A stretch of DNA of 64,000 bases from Zonotrichia leucophrys gambelii (taxonomy: Eukaryota > Chordata > Aves > Passeriformes > Passerellidae), in the NCBI RefSeq assembly GCF_028769735.1, contig NC_088173.1, positions 66,300,963-66,364,962 of the forward strand, in the 5' to 3' direction. The position numbers and the translations under genes were made by a program. The notes beneath the pieces were generated by a model. That model saw only the letters and a program-made list of their open reading frames with translations, was not told the DNA's origin and did no database searches. Below are positions 48,480-61,770 of this stretch, in pieces (position 1 is the first letter of the stretch; each line of letters begins with the position of its first letter).

Positions 48480-50340
48480 GGGAGTAGGGCTGGAGCTAAC
48501 ATTTCAGGAAGTATCTGTGACTGCTTCTTGGGAAGCCAGAAGAGTAAAAGCTATCCCTGGTCCTAAACAGTGCCATATTATTGACAAAGACCCACGCTGT
48601 AGCAGAAACTGTAACATGCTTGATTTTCACACCCTTGTAGCACCATGACAAAGAAAATCAGCGATGTTCTGCTTTCTTTTCAAAAACAGAGGAGCAATAT
48701 AAAACAAGACACACCTTTCATTAAAAGGGGGGAAAAGAAAGGACTTGTAACCTCTGATGGGTTAAGTACAAAATTATGAGAAAGATAGATACAGAAGGAA
48801 GTTTCAGGATCAGCTTGCAAAAGTTATAAAAATAATAGCAAGACTTTCTAGAACAAATCAGGGAGCCTGCTGGAGTTTGACAGCTCTGTAAGGCAAATAG
48901 ATTGTTTCATATACAGAAGAAACATCTGGAGAAGATACAGCCAGGAAAAAAAGGCTGAATTTATTTTTGCAGTTGTGAATGGGATGGATGAGCGTGGGTG
49001 AACTCCAATAACGGGAAGCTTCTTTAAGGGGAATAATTAGGAAAACATGTCTTGGATTACAGTGCAAGTATGAAAGATGAAAGAACACATTAACAAGTGA
49101 GCAGCAGCCAACTGCTGAGACCAGATGGTTCAACCACGAGTTGAACAGCAGCTCAAAGTGCTTCAGGTACTAACTGCTGCCTCTGACTTCTCACCTAAAG
49201 TTCCCTGGGCATCCAGGGGGTCTGGAGAGTTGCTATTGTGACCCCAGATTTTTTAAAGGATTTTAGAGAAGATTGTGGAAGCTGTAGATGTGGAAGCCCT
49301 ATCTCCTTGACGGACAAATAAGTAGAAATTATGCTGAAGAACAGAAAAAACTTAGTGACCACACAGAAAAGATGACACATTAGGGAAAGTCATTATGGCT
49401 TTTTGAAAGCAAAGTAGTGTCTCAGGAAAGCTTTTTTTGAAGAAGTCAAGAAGCTCATGGACCATGAAGATTCAATTAACTCTCTGTGATGGTTTCCAAA
49501 AGCAATCAGTGAGATTCGTCTCCAAGGGAAGTAAAAAACAAGGCTGCTAATGGATATGAAACTTAGGCAAATAACTGATAGAAATGGAGGCCAGTAGTGA
49601 TTTACAAAATCTGTTGCTGATAATGAGCAATTCAGGGTAGGGCTAACTGAGAAAAACTGAGTGACTATGCTACAAACAAACTCAGTGGCAAAATGGCAGA
49701 TGAAATTAAATCTGATAAATATGAAAGGCTGACATGTGAGAAAAAAAACCAATCCTGAATTTCACATATATACTGAGGAACTTTGAGTTGGTTTTCACCA
49801 GTGAGAAAAAAGGCCCTGAGGTTGTGAAAGCTGGTCCTGTGAGAATATCAACTCAGGGCTCAGCAGTGATCAAAATAGAAACTGAAAACTAAGATTATTG
49901 TTAAAATGTATTAAGAGAGAAACAGAGATGAAAAGGGTCATTGTATCAATCCCCGTTTGCACCTGCATCTTTAATTCCCTCTGCCGTTCTAGTTGGAAAA
50001 TAGTAAGGTAGAACTGGAATAGATGAAATAAAAATCAATACAATTATCAGAAATAGTAGCAGGGCTTCAAAAGGGATCGTTGTTGACTCAGCTGGGTTTT
50101 TCCAGTCTGCAGGGAAGGGAAGATAACATCAAAGCCTATGGATCCAAATTAGAACCAGGAATCCAGACTGCTCACTGACTTATCAGACACGAGAACTGAG
50201 CTACAGCAAATGAAAGGAGAACTTGGAAGGTTCAAAACAAGCAAAAGGAGATAGTGCTTCATTCAGTCTATACTTAAGCCACAAGTCTTTGCTTCAGGAT
50301 ACAAAACTTTGCATGAGCTTAAAAAGCAACTGGAAAATCA
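48480..50340 (+). repeat. Ancient CR1/L3-like LINE, ORF2 relic
   Basis: Decayed sense-strand LINE of the old amniote CR1/L3 type. In order I see the words of the reverse transcriptase region: 'accagatggttcaaccacg', 'gcatccagggggtctgga' leading to 'ttgctattgtgacccc' and 'attttttaaagga'; later 'gtcattatggctttttga', 'caaaatggcagatgaaatt', and the 'tcattgtatcaat' segment. These follow the family's ORF2 3' half at about the right spacing. There are many stops and frameshifts; no intact frame remains. Confidence 0.65.
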
Positions 50341-52067
50341 TCAAAGACTCTTGATCTAACTCAGCAAGTTCTTGACTTGTAAGTTGCTGGAGCTGAAAAA
50401 ACGTTTTGGGGAAGTACAGAACGTGTTTTCCCAGTTCTTTCTGTCTTCCTGCTCACATCTGTCAGAAACTGCTGGGCTGGGTGGAGCTTTCAGCCAACCC
50501 AATATCAGATTTGTAGATTTAAGATTGTTTTTACCTCCCAACTCCAGATCATCCAGCTGTCATAATCATAATCTCCCCAGACTATTTCTGGTCATTAAGT
50601 AATTGCACAGGGCTTTTGCATTGCTTTTTGTTTTGCCTTTCACTGTATTCACTGCTTTTAGCACTATATTTAAGCCCACATTGATTTTTGGCACTGCCTA
50701 CTGTTTTGAGAACAAAAAAACTCATTAAAATCTTTAATGTGTTCTTCCCAGAAGCATTAAAAACAAATTATCTCTTGTAGGTGTAGTACCTTTCTCATTT
50801 CTGGGAGAATGCAAGTCATCAGTGCAATCCTAAGTACAGCCTGCGTGGGAGGAGTGATGTTGTAGGCAGTGTGCTGCTCTGGAGAAAAACAATGCACTCT
50901 GTGGTGGAGAAGTCAGTGGTCTAAAGGGGTGGATGCAAAGCAGGTTGTTATTGTTCAACCATCTAAGCTGGCTTTGTGAATTATTGTTAAACAGAACAGA
51001 AATATTCTTACTTCCCATTTCAACTGGTGCAGACAGTGGCTTAGGACTGCTGGAGTGTAGAAGTACCGATATAAATATTTAATTTGTATTGATGGTAGAC
51101 CGGGTATGATTTGTGTCCTTTAGAGTTTCTTTTCCCTAGCAGAAAATATTTTCATGCAGTTCAGTGTTTTAAGTCTATTAATAATTGTACAAAGCCTTAA
51201 CAGCAGAGATTGTAATGTATATATTAATAATGCATTTGCAGAGAAAAATATATTAATGCTTTTCTAAATGCTCAATTAAGCAATTACCTAATGCCACAAA
51301 GCATTAGTAACAGAGAGCAAGTATAACCTTAAATTGTTTTATGATGCTGTAGGTGTCTAAGAGTTTAAGAAATCTAAGAGAGGAGCCATGCAGTGAAGCT
51401 TTGGGGAGAGAAGCATGCAGCACTGTGACACACAGCTTTGGGAGGCTGTCACAGCTCCTCCTCTGTGGCTGGCTTGGCCAAGGAGTGAACCATGGCCACA
51501 AGACTATCTGTGGTCTGCCACTTCCAGAACTATTAAATACGATCATAGCAGCCTTTTCTAGCTCCTTTCTCCTCCTTCTTTCTCCCTTGCCCCAGCCCTT
51601 CCTGGAAATGTCCACATTAAAGCAGAAAACTGAATCAATCTAAAACATCAAGTAAAAAGAACTGTAGATTTGTTTAGCAAGCTTTCTTTTGTATTTAAGA
51701 GAATTTCAGCTTTCTTGTTCCAGAACATTACTGTGCAGCTTCTGCAGCAGTTATCTTTAAAATGCAATAAAAATCACTTGATACAGTTTGTCAGTTTGTT
51801 CCTGAATTTGGTTTACGGGAATCAGTAGATTTGTTCAGAATGAAGTGTAAGCCCTTATCGCCTGCTGGTTTAAATTTCAACACTGATTTTGATCATCCTG
51901 TTTGCTTAGTACATCCTCTGTAACCTTTGGTATATATGAATCAAGGACCTGAAAAAAGAATTGTTGAATAGGAAGTATGTGCACACCACAGACCACGCTC
52001 TGTTTTGTGCCCTTCTTTATCAGTTAAGCAAACTTTCAAGGTATGTTGTTTACCATTTAGTAGATAA
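50341..52067. other. Upstream flank, no gene seen
   Basis: AT-rich, repeat-poor. The part at 51060-51310 is rich in ATTA/TAAT words and could be a regulatory element, which only alignment could show. Confidence 0.45.
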
Positions 52068-52450
52068 GCTACTCTGCAGAGAAATGAGGCACATTAGAAG
52101 TAGATGGTAATTTGGGTTAGAAGGGATTTCAGGAGGTCTCTTCTCCAGTCTCCTTAAAGCAGGGCTGGCTCTGAGGTCAGACCAAGTTACACAAGATCTT
52201 ATCCAAGCTGGGACTTGAAAATATCCAAGGATAGAGTTTGCACAACCTCCCTGGGCAAGCTGCCCCACTGCTTGACTGTTGTAACAGTAAAAAAAAAGCT
52301 TTTCCTTATATGTGAATCTCTTGTGATTCAACTGATGCCCATTATTTCTTCATTCTCCCACCATGGACCTCAGGAACAGCCTCCTGCTTTTCAATGACCT
52401 CCTCACAGGAGGGCTGCAATCAGATCTCCCAAGTAATCTCTTACTTTCAC
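52068..52450 (-). repeat. CR1 LINE fragment, antisense, diverged
   Basis: Antisense CR1 tail of an older subfamily: 'gggttagaagggatttcag', then 'aatatccaaggatagag', 'acaacctccctgggcaagc', a short A run and 'agcttttccttatatg', then 'gggctgcaatcagatctcc'. Order is as in the family, with frequent substitutions. Confidence 0.75.
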
Positions 52451-55400
52451 CTTCATCCTTTCCTTTCCTGTGAACATTTAAATGTCATAGATTAGTATTT
52501 TGCAGCTAAATCTTGGCAAGCCTGTGTTAATCCATGCCCATGCTCAGACACACAAAACACAGCCAGTCTGGGGTACCAGCTTCACAGGGCAGAACCAGTG
52601 TCTTCACTGATCCATCCTGCTGTGAACTGAAAAGCACTGGTGTGAAAACCATCCCTCTCATCTTCACAGCAGCTTTGCATGAGGTGAACCAGATCTGCAG
52701 TGATCTAACGAGGCTGTGATTGAAGGAAACCTCCTGTCCCTGCCTCTTGGCAGCCTCCAAGAGCACTGAGACGAGCCAGCAGCAAAAGAGACTTTAGGGT
52801 GAGGAGCAGAATGGGAACCTGCTGTGAGTGCAGCTGAGCTGCCACAGACAGTGAATGGACAAAACAGAGAACTGCCCTGGGGCTACAGCTGCCCTGCACA
52901 AACCCTGGCACGCTGATGAGGACCTAAAGCTGTTGTAGAAGAGGAAAGTGCTTTTTTAGCTCTGCTTCAGGGCGGGAAGGGCTTCTTTTCATGCAGTGGT
53001 AAGATCTGGAAAACTGAGCAGATGTGCAAGCTGTTGATTGTGTAAGTGTATGCTCTCTCCAAAGTGTTTCTATATAACATAAAGTCTAAGTTAACTCTGG
53101 GCATAACATATATCATGCATAACTGGGCAGCAAAGCTACAACTGCTGAACTGCAGGTGCATCTGTAGGGCAGGTCCCAGGAGATGTCCTGAGATCAAAGT
53201 CTGTGTCTCTGCTTTGGGAAAAAGGGGATTTTTGCTTGTGTGAGGCACTGAAGGGTGACCATTGACCTCCTACCAACAGAACACATCCAAACATGTCTGT
53301 TTTTGTTGACATGTGTTGCATTTTCTCTGCTTTCTGCAAGCCCAAAGGGGTAATGAGGAGGAGGAAAGAGCTGATTTAGCATTGCCTGGCAGATGCAGGA
53401 GCAATTACCAGAACCCATCAAGGCTTTTCTCAGCTGCAGAAAGCGTGAAGAGTGTATTTTGACAATGTGCCACAGGCAGACAGGGTCCTGCTTTGTGTTA
53501 CGTTGAATAAATAGTGCCTGGCCGTGTCAAGAGTTTATGCAGGGTTTTCAGGATCTGCTGAGGATCTGTTATTGAAAAGTTTCTTTTACTTCTCTGAACT
53601 GCATAACGAATTAAATATAGCATGCTCTGCACAGCCCACAGTTTTACTGTGCCATAATAGGAATCAGAGCAGGACAAAACAATTAAAAGGCTTGAAAAAG
53701 AACAAGCAAAATGGAGACAGCGTGAGGAACAAATCAGAACAAACACTGTGGAGATGTGAGGCTGTTCTGTGGTGTCCAGAGGGGAAGGACACAAGCTCTG
53801 AGAGCAGGAGGTTATTGGTGCAGCACTGGGCGCTTCTCATATACCAGCCACAGAAATCCCATCTGTGATCCCTCTTCTCCAGAAACAAGAATTATCTATT
53901 AGCTATTATCTCAAAGTCTTGCCCCAGCAAAAGTCTCCATTCCCCCACCTGTGCCAAGCCCAGCAAGGGCAGCGTGATCTGGGACCTACCTGTCTGCCAG
54001 CATGTGTTGATCATGCATGACAAGATCATCTTCTGCACAGGTCCAAACCATCTTCTCTATGATTGCTTTCTTTTCCCCCATTCTCAGGCTCAGGTTTGCT
54101 TTTGAGCAGTACTTGTCAAGACAGGCCACTCTATCATTGTTAAATCAGATTATTTTGGTTCAACAGCTCTGGGGAAAAGAATGTCCATCCACTTCTTCTC
54201 TGTAAATCTGGGGAGATGTTACAGGAGGGACCAGTGGGTGCCCATGTCTTGCCCTAAAAATACAGAGGTAGGAGGCAAGGTGTGCATTTACAGCTGGGGA
54301 CTCAGCTGTGCTTTTAGGATCCCCCTTCAGAGTGTGGGCTCACCTGCCATCCTCTCCACTGCAGTAAGACCACCAACACTTCCTGCATGTGGAAGATATC
54401 TTATCCTGAGAGCAGAAATGAAACTGCTCTTCCTGGAATTGTACAAATGTTAAATCATCCTCACTCACTAAAAACACTGAAGTTGTGCCAGAGCTGTGCC
54501 TGCGCCAGGATAAATCAGCACTGAAAGATGAGAGCAGCGTTGTTTGCCAGCTAGGCTGGTGAGCCAGTTCAAAACCAAGTGCCTTGAGCCAACACACGCC
54601 AGTTTTACCCTTGCCACTGCTGCCAAATGACTTGCTTAAGATGTGGCATTTCAGATGGAGAAGCAGACTTCTGTGGTTTTGATGCTGTAATAGATTTATG
54701 AAGAATTTTTCCTGCAAAAGCCTGTAACCTGAAAACCCAGTTGCAGGATTGCTTGGAGGCATCTTTGGACTTTCTCCTTACTTTGGATGTTCCATCTGTT
54801 TGTTTTTACTTTGACTTAAATTTGCATTGTCTATTCTTTCTATTTTTGTTTCCCCTTTGTTTTTATTTCTGTTTGAAAAAAAAAAAGCATCTTTGGAATG
54901 TGTGTTGTTTTTGAACACTCTCTGCTGCATGGTTTGATGCTGAGAGATTGTGGCTAAAGGCTGTGAGGTCCTGGGTGCTGCCTCAGTGAAGCAGCAATGA
55001 AAATACAGCTCTGTGGCCAGACCAAGAGAAAACACTGCAGGTTTATTCTTTGCCTTCAAGGCTGGGCTGAGTGAGAAACCATCTAAATAATTTGTGGGAA
55101 GCATGCTGTGTTTTAAAACACACACAGAAATACATTTTGTTGGTTTTGCATTGTTTATTATTAGAAAAAAGCTGTCATTCACGTCTCTTGAATATTATTT
55201 TTAAGCCTTGCGTAGTCGCACATGTGATCTCCATGAGCTGACAACTACAGGACACCAGTTCTATAGGACCATGGGGAATACTTAGGATGGACTGACATAC
55301 TCTGGAGCAGGTGAATGTGGCAGCAGTTCACATTGCCTTGCTTTGCTAGAACTCTTTGCCTTGCAGATACAGAGGGACGTCACAGAGGGCTGCCCATCCC

Positions 55401-58400
55401 TGCCCTGCATTGCAGCACCAAGTGTGACGGAGGGACCAGGGCTTTTCCTGGCTTTTCCTTTCCCCCCAGCAGTGCTGCAGTATCTCCCCCGCCCCCAGCA
55501 TTGCTATATTCCCTTTTTGCCCATTTTCCCCTCCATCCAAACACCGATTCCCATCTCTCTGACAGTGCCTGCAGCGCTTCCTTCCGTGGCACTCTGAGCT
55601 GAGCCAAGAAATTTCCTTCTCTGGGATGCAACCTGAGGCCAACCCAAGCCCTTTATATTTTGAGCTGAGACTTTGACTGGCCAAGAATCTGTTTGCTGAG
55701 AATGACAGCAGAAAGAGAAGTCTTTCCAAAATGTATGGGAAATATTAATCCAGAAGAGATACTGGTTGCTAAAATGGCCTTTTACAGGCTTCTTTCTGAT
55801 TTCTCTGATTAAAGACCAGTGAGCCCTTTCTTAGCCCTACAGTGAGATTTTATAAAGAATTCCTTTTGCAGGCCTAGGGTGGTTTTTCCCACCAAGCAGA
55901 GCAGAGCCAGGGCAGGGCAGCATGGCTGTGGTGGTGCCGGTACCCAGCACAGCAGGAGCAGCTCGATGACACTGCGGTTGTGCCTCAAAGTGCTTCCAGT
56001 TCACTTGGCAGGAGGTTTTCTGGCACAGCTCAAAGCAAGGCTACAGGCAGCAAGCTTCATCAGTAGGACTTCAGGGATGTCAGCCTGGCCTTTGGTGTTC
56101 TAATGCCTTGTAAAGATTATTACTGCTTTAATTAGGGGTATGAACTTTGCTGTTTGCATGAGGTTTTCTTTTGCAGAGGCATCTTACCAGGAAAGCCACA
56201 AATATTTTAGTATAAACATCCTGACATCATTATAGTTTATTTCCCTCCCCAAATGGAACTGCACTTATGTCACTATTAAAAACTTGCTGTCCTGAAGTTT
56301 ACTAGTTTAAAAGCATTAGAGAGAAAGCAATGCATTAACAAGCACAAGGGTGAAGTGGCTTCAGGGGAAACCCAGAATTGCTTTTTATCCTAATTTTCTG
56401 TTCCCTAATGAACAGCAGGCACTGAAGACATTTACCACCACTGAGGCCATAGGGGCCAGGCTCAGTCTTTAAATGAAAAGACGTTTTCTGTGGATTACTT
56501 TGAGTGAAATATTGGTGGGACATTGTCCCAGAGCATTTGCTGTCCCTCAACAGACTGCACTCACTGGTTATGTTGACAAACATATCTACCACAGCCAGTA
56601 ATGAAAAGACACTATAAAATTTATTGCAGATGCCCCCCTCGATTTTAGGAGATGTTTGATGCAACCCATATGATCCTAATAATAGTGTGGGGTATTATCA
56701 CCCTGCTGCAGACCTTGCTACATGAAGGAGAGTCAATCCCACCTTAAACATGCCTATTTGTCTTGGCTGCTGCCAAAGGAAGCCCAGAACGCCTGGCTCA
56801 AATATCCACATCAGTGTGGGAGGCCTGGAGGGTGGGTCGGATAAACCTCAAGAGAAGCCAGCATCAAATTTCAGATAAACAAGGTCAGGCAAGCAGATAC
56901 ACAGACCTTGTCTTAAGCCTTGAGCAAGATTGAGCAGTATTAAAAGACTGGAATGGAAAACTGGAGGGGAAAAAAGGCTCGTTTAACTAATATTTACAGG
57001 AACAGGGATCTGCAGAGCTGGAGGTGAAAAATGTGATGTTTCAGATGGCTCATGCATTAGTGTGACAGTGAGTCACCTTATCACAGCTTTTCTTCAGCAG
57101 CAGCAGCAAGCAGAGATATAAAAATTAATCTGAGTTCATAGGGAGTCACCAGCTTGCAAACCACACAGAAGAGCCATGGAATATGGCTATTTAAATCAGA
57201 TTAGTTTTATAAAGGTCACTGATAAAGTAATTGTATTCTCTAGTAATTATATTCATATCTATATACTGCTGATGACTTACCCTGTGTTGGGGAAGGTGTT
57301 CCTTGCTTCTGGTGAAAGATATGAAGAGTCAGGTGGATAACTCTCTTGGAAAACTCTCTTGGCTTTCTTTCAATCAATAATGCAACTATTTAATTAGTGG
57401 GAAGAAGACAGAGCTCAGTTTTCTTCCCAGCAACCTTTACTTATCCCTGCTAAAAAAGTGGAGTTTTAATACAGCAGCAACTCTTCTAAAAGATCTGGTG
57501 AAGATTTCATCTAATTCAGTGTAAGCACCCTTGGTGATTCCTGTCTTTGCAAATAACATGGTTTGATATTGCTCTTGTCATCCCATTCTTCACTGGGGAT
57601 GAAGTGGGGACAAGGAGAATTTCCATTAAAGTCTCAGAAGTCTCAAACCATGAAAACTTCTCAGCTTCATAACCCCCCAGAAGGGCTGGGCAAAGATGAT
57701 GGCTGTTGGTGTAGGTCTTGTTTTAACACCTGAGAGCAGCAACTCCATTTTCTTTTTAACTTCTAATGACTACAATTTTTATTGCACTAAATCTGCCCTT
57801 GGTTTTCATTAAACAGAGATCATCTAAAAAAAAAAAAACTTTAAAATTTAACGACCCATTATCATCAGTGACACACTAAAAATGATATTGCACATGTCCC
57901 TTTAAGTAACATTTCTCCAGCCATCCTGTAGCAAATTGAGACGAGCCAGTGCCTTGCTCCTCTGCCTGTCTGCTTAAAATGACACCTCCAAAAATATCTG
58001 CAACAACAAGACTTAGCTGGGAGACCAGTTTGTCATCTAATACAACAATCCTGTCATTGTTTTACACTTGCTTTTTTACCTGATGCTCTGCATGCAGGTA
58101 TCCAGATCCTTCTCTGTTCCCCATTTTGAGGGCAAGCTGTGGCATCCCCAGGCATCAGTGGTGGTCCTTGTGAAATACAGCTGTTCCCCAACAGTTATTG
58201 TGGCTTCTATGGTAATAACAGTCATTCAGAAATAAGCCTCATCCTTAAGGATGGAGTTTACTTTGTTCAGACCTGCCAGGTAGGGCACATGCAGTTCTCT
58301 GATTTGAGTTTTGACTCACCTACAGCTACTTTTTGTCTCTGCAGGCACTGGCAGATTGTATGAGGAGATTTCAGTATACAGCTGGAACAAAGAATCTCAC

Positions 58401-61400
58401 CTTCCTGACGTGATTTACGTTCTCCTCACAGCTTGGCAGCATCCCTTTGGTTTGACTGCCATGAGAGTGTCTCCCACATTAATCATGCTGCTTCCCAGCC
58501 TGCACAGTGTACCCAGCTCTGCTCTGCTCAGCCCACCCTGCACGCCTGGCCCTGCTTCCAGCAGCTTTCTGGATGTGCCTTCAGTTGGCCCTCAGCCTGC
58601 TTGGTGTGTCACGCTGTACCAGGGATGCAGCACACAGGTGAAGCAGAAAGTGTTTGCTTTCTCTTTCCACACTTGGGCTGCCAGCCAGGTGCATTGAGCA
58701 ACCAGACTTGCAGTGAGCACCTTGCTCCTTAAATCCCCCCTTCCCAGACACCATTTCTGGGATTATCACAGCAGCAGTGACTCACTGCCACCTTCTTGTC
58801 CCTCACTTCTCTCTGTTCATGGACAAAAACTCTTCACCAGAACCTGTTTTCTCAGTAGCAGGACCTTGTTCAGCTGACTGCACAGTGACCTGGCACTGCT
58901 GCTAACAACAGCACAGACACATGCCCTCATCTCTCTAACAGTGCTGGGTCTGTAAAAGGCTCTGCTGACTCCTGTCCTCCTTTAATGTGTCTCTCAGGTG
59001 ACCTTTTCCCACATGGTTTCACAAGTCTGAGGTTTCCTCTCTGCACCTGGGGATGCTCTGCCTGCCACACCACTGGTTCATCACCACGGGCATGGTTGGC
59101 AGCTTGTGCTGGCTGTGCTTTCTGCCCAGGTGCTTTCCTGCCCACAGCACCAGCAATTTGTCTCTTTGGTGTCTGTATGGAGTGGCCCAGTGCCTGTTCC
59201 CATCTCCCCCTCACTCACTGCCTGTTTCTGTTTTTCCTGGGGCTTTATCTCCACATGCTTGGCTTCTTAGTGAATTCTTGCTTGCTTTTCTACTTCTCCC
59301 TCTCATTTGGGTTTATGTTTAGCTTCCTAATTTCTGGAAGAGAGGGTTGATACTGGGCTGGAAAGAGGCCAGGAGGGAGCTGGAGGTGGTGCCTTTATGG
59401 ATCAGTTGGAGAAGAAATCAGTCAATCAAAGGAACAAGGAGGTGCTGAGTGACAAAGCTGCCACTTCCAGAGGGGTAGAGCAGCACAACAAGGATTTCCC
59501 CACCCCTTTAACCTCATCTTCTGTAAGTCACATGCATCCCTCAGCAAATGTACTTATTAAACTCTAATTAATGACGTCTTGGTGGTTTGGAGGGCACTCT
59601 CCCACCCTGCCCACTCACTGCCATGTAATGATAATCTTGACTTTACCGATTATCTTTAACAACACCAATTACTAGTCAGGGAAGGCAGCATTTCTTAAAA
59701 TGATAAAAAAGTTGATATACCTTCACTCCTTCTCTCCTTTCAGGGCGAAGAGAAAAGCAAGCCCTTCATTAACATGCTAAAACCACTTTAGTGGTAAAGA
59801 AAGACCAGCAGAAGAAATGGGGTGAGCTGAATCTGGACTAACTCAGATGGGAAGCTCAGGGTGGTTTGCACCAATGTGTTCTCCTGCACTACAAGGGTTC
59901 TTAACCTGTTCCAAATATTTCTTTGGCAAACCAAAGGGATGCTGCCAAATTGTTTTCGCTTCTGCCTGCAAATTACTGAATTGTAGTGTAATTAGTTTAA
60001 GGAAGGGTTGAATTGGGTTAAGTACATCTCCATTATGTACTCTTACTGCTTTAATTAGGTCAATTCAAAAACAGTTTAGAAAAGTTGTACTGACTGGTTT
60101 AGTTAATGTAGATCAGAGTCCAGATAGGATGAAAGAGCAAAATAATTCATTTAGTCATCAATTCATCATTTTTTATGGCCAGATATCAGATGGTCTAAAT
60201 TTATGGTTTTGTTAAGAACAGCTGTGCTGGAGCATACATATGTGCTGGGAATTTATCAAGCTGAATTTGAGAACAGATTTTTCCACCATGCTGCCTTAGA
60301 CTCCAGCCTGACTGGGTTTGCTCTCCTTGTTTCTGAGGGGAAGCTTGCTGGAGGTGTTGTCAGCAGCCTTAGCACCAGCCTGTAACTCTGCACAGCCCTC
60401 AGCTGGCTCCACCAGGACACTTTTAAGCAAGAACCTCTCTGCTTTGTGCCCTGCCAACAAGCGGGATGGCACAGTTACCTGCTGAGGGTCAGAGCTGAGG
60501 CAGCCTCGTGGCCTTTGAGAAGGGGGTGTAGAGGAAAGCACTTCCAGAATCACCTGCACTGCACTGGATGCTGGTGGATCCAGAGGCAGGGAGGAGCATC
60601 ACATGGTGCTTACTCTACACTCAGCTCTCCACTGCAAGGGATAACCCAGCACCCCAACCATGAAACCTAAATAGGAAGGAAAATAGTGCAGGCTGAAGGA
60701 AAGGGAGAGACCATTTGTTCCACCTCCTGCCTCAAGCCAGGACTAAGTATGGCAATGGCATTTCTGAGTAGCTAAACCTGCCAGAAAGGTGATGAAGGTG
60801 ATGGAAAAGAGAAGCTGTGAGGACCACTGGGCAGAAACTCTGGGGCTCTTCTCTCCCACACCAGCAGTCTGGATGAAGTCAGTGAAATAACAGGCTGCAC
60901 TGAACCCTGGGGCAAGGCAAAATCAGAGGGGCAGGCTCAGAAAACCAGGAAAACCCCATGGCTGGCTACAAGGGTCTGTAGCATGGTCACATTCCCCAGA
61001 AACAGAAAGGGAGACCAAGGCAGTGCACCACAGCACAGAGGCATCCATCTTAAAGCTCATCTTCCCCCAGAGCTGTAGCAGTTTGGGAGCCAAAACCACT
61101 GAGCAAAGATGCAGTTCCTTGTGTTTCAACACTGTCAGTGGCAATGGCCAGAGACTGAGAAAAGATAAAATATTGAAACAACCTCGTGAATTAAAAGATT
61201 TGGGTTTTTTGTGGTGGGACTGCATTTGGCTTGGTTCAGGTGTGGCAGGAGCAGCTCCCTGACACCACTGTTGTGCAGATGATGTTGTGCAGTGTTATAA
61301 AATGGAAGCTCTTGTTGGTGTGCATTGGGTGAAATGATATTGCCCTGAAGCAGTCAATTGTGCCAGTATCAAACAGTTGTAAAATGCCACCATAAAATCA

Positions 61401-61559
61401 GCCTGATGTCTCCTCACCACGGCTTCAAACAGCCTCACACAACCAGCTCAGGCACAGGTCTAGTCAAAAATGTCCATAGCCCAGTATAACTTTCCAGCAC
61501 TAAAAAACAGCAGGGTGAGGGTGATCCTTTCTGTGTTATTATTTCCCAGACCTTGGCCA
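52451..61559. other. Upstream flank, no gene seen
   Basis: Nine kilobases with open frames up to 140 codons (54340-54762 minus), none with a domain, transmembrane pattern or exon borders I trust. No recognised transposon. AT-rich, sequence-complex blocks at 56830-57270, 57760-57900 and 59560-60190 look like candidates for conserved noncoding elements, but that is a guess from composition. The stretch at 55380-55560 is GC-richer and carries no clear CpG island. Confidence 0.4.
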
Positions 61560-61770
61560 TAAGTGATGGAAAGATTTCCTGAAGGGGAGGCTGAGGTAAC
61601 CAGGCCTGTGGGCCCCAGAGCTCCTGAGAGCCCTGCCCTCTATGAACTGGCCTAATCTCTTCTTAAACCCCTTCAGAATTTTCATCCCTCACAGATCTTG
61701 TGGCAAGGATTTCCTTGGTTTAATGGTTGCTGGGTGTGAAATGGTTTCCTTTTATGTGAGTAAAGCTGTT
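61560..61770 (-). repeat. Old CR1 LINE fragment, antisense
   Basis: The words 'ctaatctcttcttaaaccc', 'cctcacagatcttgtggca' and 'gtgaaatggtttccttttat' are the order seen in the middle of old antisense CR1 tails. Both ends are decayed. Confidence 0.5.
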
